Part shown: in pieces, positions 58,380 through 64,000 of the stretch
Position numbering within the stretch: position 1 is the first letter of the stretch
Layout of the letters: every line of letters starts with the position of its first letter
Assembly: GCA_902537615.1 (NCBI GenBank)
Contig: CACBBU010000005.1
Coordinates: forward strand, 1-64,000
Source of the DNA: an uncultured Alphaproteobacteria bacterium
GTDB lineage: Bacteria; Pseudomonadota; Alphaproteobacteria; Methylaequorales; Methylaequoraceae
Direction: 5' to 3'
DNA: 64,000 nucleotides
The notes under the pieces: model-generated
What the model was told of the DNA's origin: nothing
Database searches by the model: none
Seen by the model: the letters and a program-made list of their open reading frames with translations, nothing else
Translations under genes and position numbers: made by a program

Positions 58380-60746
58380 ATGGAAGAGAATAAAGATAAA
58401 AAAACAGAAAATACAGGTAAACTTCAACTTAAGAAAACATTTAATGTTGGACAAATTAAACAAAGTTTTTCTCACGGGCGAACTCGGTCTGTTTCTGTTG
58501 AAGTAAAAAAAAAAAGAGTTCTCCGAGGCTTAGATGAAAATAATGAATTAACAAAAAAGGTGTTTAAAGAAGATAATGATTTGGAAAAAATCAGCAAAAA
58601 TGAAAAATTAGATTATCAAAAAGATCAAAAAAAAAATGATCATAAGTTCAAGAGAGCAGCTACTGAAAAGCCAAATTTGGATAAGCAAAAAGAAAAACTT
58701 GATCAATCTGATAAAAAAAATTTAAAAAAATTTTCTGGTAATCAAAGTGATAGACCTAATTTTTCAAATCCTCAAAATGAAAAAGAAGAAAAGTTTAAGT
58801 CCCAAAAGTTTGCTAAAGTTCCAAAAAGTTTTGAAAATAGAAGACAAGGAAAACTTACAATTTCTCAGGCTCTGAATGAAGAGAACGAGAAAGTACGGTC
58901 TCTTGCAGCCGTAAGGCGCGCAAGAGAAAAAGCAAAACTGAGGAATCTTAATAATTTAGAAAACAAAGATGCCTTAGAAAGCAAAGAAAGAAAGAAAAAA
59001 GAAATAATAATTCCTGACTTGATAGGTGTTGGTGAGTTAGCGTCAAGAATGGCTGAGAAGTCATCAACTCTTATAAAAATGCTTATGAAGTTGGGTGTAA
59101 TGAGCACAATTAACGAGACAATTGATGGTGATACAGCAGAACTTCTGGTTATTGAGCTAGGCCACACCCCAAAGAGAGTAAGTGAATCTGACGTTGAGTT
59201 GGGGCTGGGTGGAAAAGAAGATACGGACAAAGATCTTGTATCTAGACCTCCAGTAGTTACTATAATGGGTCATGTTGACCACGGTAAAACATCAATACTA
59301 GATGCAATTAGAGAGAAAAAAGTAGCATCAACAGAGGCAGGAGGAATTACTCAACACATAGGCTCTTACATAGTTGAGAGTAGAAAAAAAAAAATTACTT
59401 TCATTGATACACCTGGTCACGCGGCATTCAGTCAAATGCGAGCTAGAGGGTCAAATATAACCGATATAATAATATTAGTAGTTGCAGCTGATGATAGTGT
59501 TAATGAGCAAACAGTTGAAGCAATAAGTCATGCAAAAGCTTCAAAGTGTCCCATAATTGTTGCAATAAATAAAATTGATCTTGAAACATCAAATCCCCAA
59601 AAAGTTGAGAATGATTTGATGAAACACGAAATCATAAGTGAAAAAATGGGTGGAGAAAACGTTTTTATAAATGTATCTGCAAAAACGAAAGAGGGATTAG
59701 ACGAACTTTTAGATGCCATACAACTGCAGGCAGAAATCATGGAGTTAAAAGCAAATCCAAATAGGTCAGCCGAAGGATCGGTTATTGAATCCAAAATTGA
59801 AAAAGGAAAGGGTACGGTTGTTTCTATTTTAATAGAAAAAGGAACACTAACTGTAGGAGATGTTGTTGTTGTGGGAAAGGAATGGGGAAAAGTAAGAGCT
59901 TTGTATGATGATGAAGGAAAACGATTACAAATGGCTTTACCAAGTTATCCTGTTGAAGTAGTCGGTTTGTCAGGTGCACCTGAATCTGGAGAAAAACTTG
60001 TTGTTGTTGAGAGTGAAGCAAGAGCAAGAGAAGTTACTCAATATAGATCAAGAATGAAAAGAATTGAAGAAAATTCAACTGTTAAAAGAGTATCAATTGA
60101 TCAAATGCTTCAAGATAGCTCAGGAGAGCAGAAGGTTCTTATTTCAGTAATTATAAAAACAGATGTTCATGGATCTAAAGAAGCAATTGAACAAAGTTTA
60201 AAAAAAATGAATTCTGAAAAAGTTGAAATAAAAATAATACACTCTGGTGTTGGTGAAATTAACGAATCAGATGTTACCTTAGCTACGGCATCTGAAGCGA
60301 GAATTTTTGGTTTTAATGTCAAAGCAAATGTTCAGGCAAAAAGTTTGTCTAAAAGAGAGAAAATATCTATTAGATACTTCAGTATTATTTATGAAGTCAT
60401 TGATGAAGCTCAAAAAATAATTGAAGGAATGTTTGAGGAAGACTTTAAAGAGGAACTAGTTGGCAAGGGAACAATAAAAAAAGTGTTTGAGATGTCTGAT
60501 TCTTCCAAAGTTGCAGGATGTTCAATAGATGAAGGAAAAGTAACAGCAAAATCTTTTGTTAAAATTTTTAGAGAAGAAAAGTTAGTTAGCGAGGTTGATA
60601 TTGAAAGTTTGAGAAGAGAAAAGAACCAAGTCAAGGAAGTTTTATCAGGTTTAGAGTGTGGAATAGCACTTTATAAATTTAATGAAATTCAAGAAAACGA
60701 TAAATTACAATTTTACCTAAGAGTTAATAATGATAAGGCAAAATGA
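58380..60746 (+). CDS. infB: Translation initiation factor IF-2
   Basis: RPPVVTIMGHVDHGKTSILDAIR, FIDTPGHAAFSQMRARG, NKID. Confidence 0.98.
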   Translation: MEENKDKKTENTGKLQLKKTFNVGQIKQSFSHGRTRSVSVEVKKKRVLRGLDENNELTKKVFKEDNDLEKISKNEKLDYQKDQKKNDHKFKRAATEKPNLDKQKEKLDQSDKKNLKKFSGNQSDRPNFSNPQNEKEEKFKSQKFAKVPKSFENRRQGKLTISQALNEENEKVRSLAAVRRAREKAKLRNLNNLENKDALESKERKKKEIIIPDLIGVGELASRMAEKSSTLIKMLMKLGVMSTINETIDGDTAELLVIELGHTPKRVSESDVELGLGGKEDTDKDLVSRPPVVTIMGHVDHGKTSILDAIREKKVASTEAGGITQHIGSYIVESRKKKITFIDTPGHAAFSQMRARGSNITDIIILVVAADDSVNEQTVEAISHAKASKCPIIVAINKIDLETSNPQKVENDLMKHEIISEKMGGENVFINVSAKTKEGLDELLDAIQLQAEIMELKANPNRSAEGSVIESKIEKGKGTVVSILIEKGTLTVGDVVVVGKEWGKVRALYDDEGKRLQMALPSYPVEVVGLSGAPESGEKLVVVESEARAREVTQYRSRMKRIEENSTVKRVSIDQMLQDSSGEQKVLISVIIKTDVHGSKEAIEQSLKKMNSEKVEIKIIHSGVGEINESDVTLATASEARIFGFNVKANVQAKSLSKREKISIRYFSIIYEVIDEAQKIIEGMFEEDFKEELVGKGTIKKVFEMSDSSKVAGCSIDEGKVTAKSFVKIFREEKLVSEVDIESLRREKNQVKEVLSGLECGIALYKFNEIQENDKLQFYLRVNNDKAK

Positions 60747-61128
60747 TTTAAAACTATTTAAAGTTCCACGAAAAAACTCTAGGATTGAAAAATTAACTCA
60801 GCTAATTAAAAAAACTTTAGGTGAGATTTTCTTGAATCAAGATTTTAGAGATAGTGAAGGAAATAACCTGCTGATTTTTATTGATGAAGTAGTGCTTTCA
60901 AAAGATGGAAAAATTGCTACAGTTTTTTTGACCAACTTTTCTAAACAAAATAATTTAAGTGAAAATCAATCTCTAAGACTAATTGACGATAATTTGATAA
61001 AGGTAAAAAAAGAATTCTCAGAAAAAATTGTCTTACGATATACCCCTAAATTGAAATTTCGTTTTGATTATTTGAGAAAAAAATCTTTTGAAATTGATAA
61101 AATTATTGATGACTTATCAAGACCTTAG
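60730..61128 (+). CDS. rbfA: Ribosome-binding factor A
   Basis: RIEKLTQLIKKTLGEIFLNQ, RYTPKLKFRFD; between infB and truB. Confidence 0.92.
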   Translation: MIRQNDLKLFKVPRKNSRIEKLTQLIKKTLGEIFLNQDFRDSEGNNLLIFIDEVVLSKDGKIATVFLTNFSKQNNLSENQSLRLIDDNLIKVKKEFSEKIVLRYTPKLKFRFDYLRKKSFEIDKIIDDLSRP

Positions 61129-61137
61129 AATGTTGTT

Positions 61138-62037
61138 ATGAAAGAAAACAAATTTAACGGATGGATTTTTTTAGACAAGCCAGTAGGGATTTCCTCAAAT
61201 AAAGCTTTACAAAAAGTAAGAAAAATCTTTCATTACTGTAAAGCAGGTTATGTTGGTACACTAGATCCTCTTGCATCTGGGTTTCTTCCTATTGCGTTGG
61301 GAAAATCAACAAAAACAATAAAATATTTATCTGATATCAACAAAGAGTATGTTTTTGAAGTTACCTGGGGTACACGCACATCCACGGGTGATCTTGAAGG
61401 TGAAATAACGAAGATTAATAAAACATATCCTTCGCCAGAACAAATCAGAAGTACGGTTAAAAGTTTCATTGGAGATTATAATCAAGCTCCACATAAATTT
61501 TCATCAAAAAAAGTAAATGGAATGAAGGCTTATGAACTTGCCAGAAAAAAAATTAATGTTGATTTAAAAAAAGAAAAAAAGAAGATAATAGATCTTAAAA
61601 TCATTAATCAGGTTTCAAATTCTAAAACGTTATTTTATGTTAAATGTAGTGCTGGCACTTACATAAGAAGTTTAGCAGAGGATATGGCTAAGACTTTAAA
61701 CACATTTGGTGTAATATCGTCATTGAGACGTGTTGGATTTGGTAATTTGGATAAAAAACTTATTTCACTAGATTATTTGTTGAGTTTAGTGCATATTGAG
61801 TGTCTTTTGAGTATATTAAAACCTGTTGAAAAGGTTTTTAACGAATTTAACCAGATTCATTTGGATATGAATGAAGTTGCTCTTATATTAAATGGAAGGC
61901 CAATTGAAATGAGTAAAATTAATGATTTTTGTGGACAACTTACATTAGCCAAATTTAAAGATAAATTAGTTGCAGTGGGTTATTTAAAAAACGGTAATTT
62001 TTATCCAAAGAATTTGTTGAATAATTTTTTTGTTTGA
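61138..62037 (+). CDS. truB: tRNA pseudouridine(55) synthase
   Basis: GWIFLDKPVGISSNKALQKVRKIF, KAGYVGTLDPLASGFLPIALG, CSAGTYIRSLAEDMA. Confidence 0.96.
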   Translation: MKENKFNGWIFLDKPVGISSNKALQKVRKIFHYCKAGYVGTLDPLASGFLPIALGKSTKTIKYLSDINKEYVFEVTWGTRTSTGDLEGEITKINKTYPSPEQIRSTVKSFIGDYNQAPHKFSSKKVNGMKAYELARKKINVDLKKEKKKIIDLKIINQVSNSKTLFYVKCSAGTYIRSLAEDMAKTLNTFGVISSLRRVGFGNLDKKLISLDYLLSLVHIECLLSILKPVEKVFNEFNQIHLDMNEVALILNGRPIEMSKINDFCGQLTLAKFKDKLVAVGYLKNGNFYPKNLLNNFFV

Positions 62038-62291
62038 AAGGATTTAGGACTGTGGCAAAAAAAGATGAAATTACAAATAAAAACGTTGGTGGGAGTGAAT
62101 TTCAGATTACCTTGTTTACCAATAGAATTAAAAAATTAACTGAGCATCTTAAGCTTAACAAAAAAGATGAAAATACTAGAAGAGGTTTAATGAAATTAGT
62201 TGGGAAGCGAAAAAGACTTTTGAGCTATGTTAAAAGAAAAAGTAACGATAATTATGAGTCGCTTATTAAATCTCTGGGCTTAAGACGCTAA
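62034..62291 (+). CDS. rpsO: 30S ribosomal protein S15 (start may be GTG at 62052)
   Basis: GGSEFQITLFTNRIKKLTEHLKLNKKDENTRRGLMKLVGKRKRLLSYVKRKSNDNYESLIKSLGLRR. Confidence 0.94.
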   Translation: MKGFRTVAKKDEITNKNVGGSEFQITLFTNRIKKLTEHLKLNKKDENTRRGLMKLVGKRKRLLSYVKRKSNDNYESLIKSLGLRR

Positions 62292-62309
62292 ATTACTGGA
62301 GATAATAAG

Positions 62310-64000
62310 ATGTTTAATGTATCAAGTGTCCAACTAGACTGGCAGGGACTCAACTTAAAATTAGAAACAGGTATGATTGCCAGACAATCCGATGGAGCTG
62401 TTTTAGCCACGCTAGGTGGCACAAGTGTTTTGTGCACTGTCAATGCTTCAAGAGAATCTGATCCGAGTAAAGATTTTTTTCCCTTATCTGTTCATTACAT
62501 AGAAAAAGCATATGCTGCTGGAAAGATTCCTGGAGGTTTCTTTAAAAGAGAGGGGAGACCGTCAGAAATAGAGATTTTAAACTCAAGGCTTATTGATAGA
62601 CCAATGAGACCTCTTTTTCATAAAGACTTTAAAAATGAAACGCAAATAATATGTACAGTACTAAATTATGATGGGGAAAACGATCCCGCAATTTGCTCTT
62701 TGATAGGTGCATCGGCGGCAACAACTATTGCTGGTTTACCCTTTCTGGGACCTATTGCAGCTGCGAGGGTTGGTTTCTCTAACGGTGAATTTATTTTAAA
62801 TCCTACAAGAGAGGAACTAAATGAAAGTGAACTAGATTTAGTTGTTTCAGGAACAAAAAGTGGTGTTTTGATGGTTGAGTCAGAAGCAAAAGAATTATCT
62901 GAAGAAATAATGCTTGGAGCTGTCCAATTTGGTCACAAGGAGTCTCAGTGCGTAATAGATAAAATTATAGAACTCGCTGAAAAATCAGCTAAAGATTCAT
63001 GGGAAGTAAAGTCTAAAGAAAAACTTACGTTTCACTCTGATCTTGAAACATTAACTAGAAAAACTTTTGAACCTCTATATAAAATTAAAGAAAAGAAGAA
63101 AAGAAATGATTCATTAAATGAGGCAAGAAGCCAAATAGTGAGTAAATTTTCAGAAGACGAAAGTGATTTACACGAAATTAATGATTCAATTAAAAATATT
63201 GAGAAAGAGATTGTTAGAGGGTCAATTCTGAAAACAGAGAAAAGGATTGATGGAAGAGACCTGGATACTGTGAGAGATATTGATGTTAAGGTTGATATTT
63301 TAGATAATGTACATGGAAGTGCTTTGTTTACAAGAGGAGAAACTCAGGCACTAGTTACCACCACTCTAGGTACAAGTTCTGATGAGCAGATGCTTGACAC
63401 TTTAGATGGTGACCTTAAGGAAAAATTTCTTCTTCACTATAATTTTCCTCCTTTCTCAGTAAATGAAGTTGGAAGAATCGGTTCCACTGGCAGAAGGGAA
63501 GTTGGACATGGAAAGCTTGCGTGGCGTTCAATAAACCCAGTCCTAAGAGAAGTAAATGATTTTCCTTATACATTAAGAGTTGTATCAGAAATAACTGAAT
63601 CTAATGGCTCATCTTCAATGGCAACAGTTTGTGGTACATCCTTGTCTTTAATGGATGCTGGTGTTCCTATCAATAAACCAGTTGCGGGCGTAGCTATGGG
63701 ACTAATTAAAGAAGAAGATAACTTCGCTGTTTTAACAGACATCCTTGGAGATGAAGACCATCTCGGCGATATGGATTTTAAGGTCGCAGGCACTAGTGAA
63801 GGGATTACAGCACTTCAGATGGATATAAAAGTTGATGGTATAACCCAAGAAATAATGAATGTTGCTTTATCCAAAGCATTAGTAGCTAGAAAACATATAT
63901 TAAAAGAGATGAATAAAGTTATACAGAAAGCTCGAGATGGAACTAAGCCAAGTGCTCCTAAAATTTTCAATATAAAAATTGATAAGTCCAAAATTAGAGA
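62310..64000 (+). CDS. pnp: Polyribonucleotide nucleotidyltransferase, truncated by window end
   Basis: ATG at 62310; [44 protein letters not shown]..., [24 protein letters not shown]; open frame to the window edge. Confidence 0.96.
   Translation, partial: MFNVSSVQLDWQGLNLKLETGMIARQSDGAVLATLGGTSVLCTVNASRESDPSKDFFPLSVHYIEKAYAAGKIPGGFFKREGRPSEIEILNSRLIDRPMRPLFHKDFKNETQIICTVLNYDGENDPAICSLIGASAATTIAGLPFLGPIAAARVGFSNGEFILNPTREELNESELDLVVSGTKSGVLMVESEAKELSEEIMLGAVQFGHKESQCVIDKIIELAEKSAKDSWEVKSKEKLTFHSDLETLTRKTFEPLYKIKEKKKRNDSLNEARSQIVSKFSEDESDLHEINDSIKNIEKEIVRGSILKTEKRIDGRDLDTVRDIDVKVDILDNVHGSALFTRGETQALVTTTLGTSSDEQMLDTLDGDLKEKFLLHYNFPPFSVNEVGRIGSTGRREVGHGKLAWRSINPVLREVNDFPYTLRVVSEITESNGSSSMATVCGTSLSLMDAGVPINKPVAGVAMGLIKEEDNFAVLTDILGDEDHLGDMDFKVAGTSEGITALQMDIKVDGITQEIMNVALSKALVARKHILKEMNKVIQKARDGTKPSAPKIFNIKIDKSKIR

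Overview
AT-rich alphaproteobacterial chromosomal segment (marine, reduced-genome style; taxon inferred only from gene order and composition). Most of it is conserved housekeeping: rdgB-rph / hrcA-grpE-dnaK-dnaJ-dapB on the left; mutS-glnD-murJ-trpS, nfuA, tsaB-rimI, fur, miaB-phoH-ybeY-corC-lnt-metK-trmB and nusA-infB-rbfA-truB-rpsO-pnp on the right. The centre (about 14.0-33.1 kb) is a large phosphate-starvation cluster, nearly all on the minus strand: phoB-phoU-pstBACS, ppx-ppk, an arsJ/GAPDH arsenate-detoxification pair, a PlcP-like phosphoesterase with an Agt-like glycosyltransferase (lipid remodelling), a phosphate porin and phoR. Near-identical Pho boxes (TGTCATAAAACTGTWACA) precede pstS, the porin and the gap-arsJ(-ppk-ppx) run. 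The most unusual part is an accessory islet at about 25.86-28.01 kb inside this cluster: a small XRE regulator co-transcribed with a formaldehyde-activating-enzyme (Fae)-like protein that appears to lack the catalytic His; a lysine-rich repeat protein whose N-terminus looks like a degenerate copy of the same XRE domain; an orphan small ORF; and several related palindromic sites (TACGCA-N5-TGCGTA and AGTGYATANGCACTTA). Other points of interest: an Agt-like glycosyltransferase fused to a DgkA-type diacylglycerol kinase, a GT2-GT9 fusion, a miaB frameshift at a G8 tract, and no room for rimP or ylxR around nusA. No rRNA, tRNA, CRISPR or transposase was recognised. All family calls are from reading protein motifs, with no database search.
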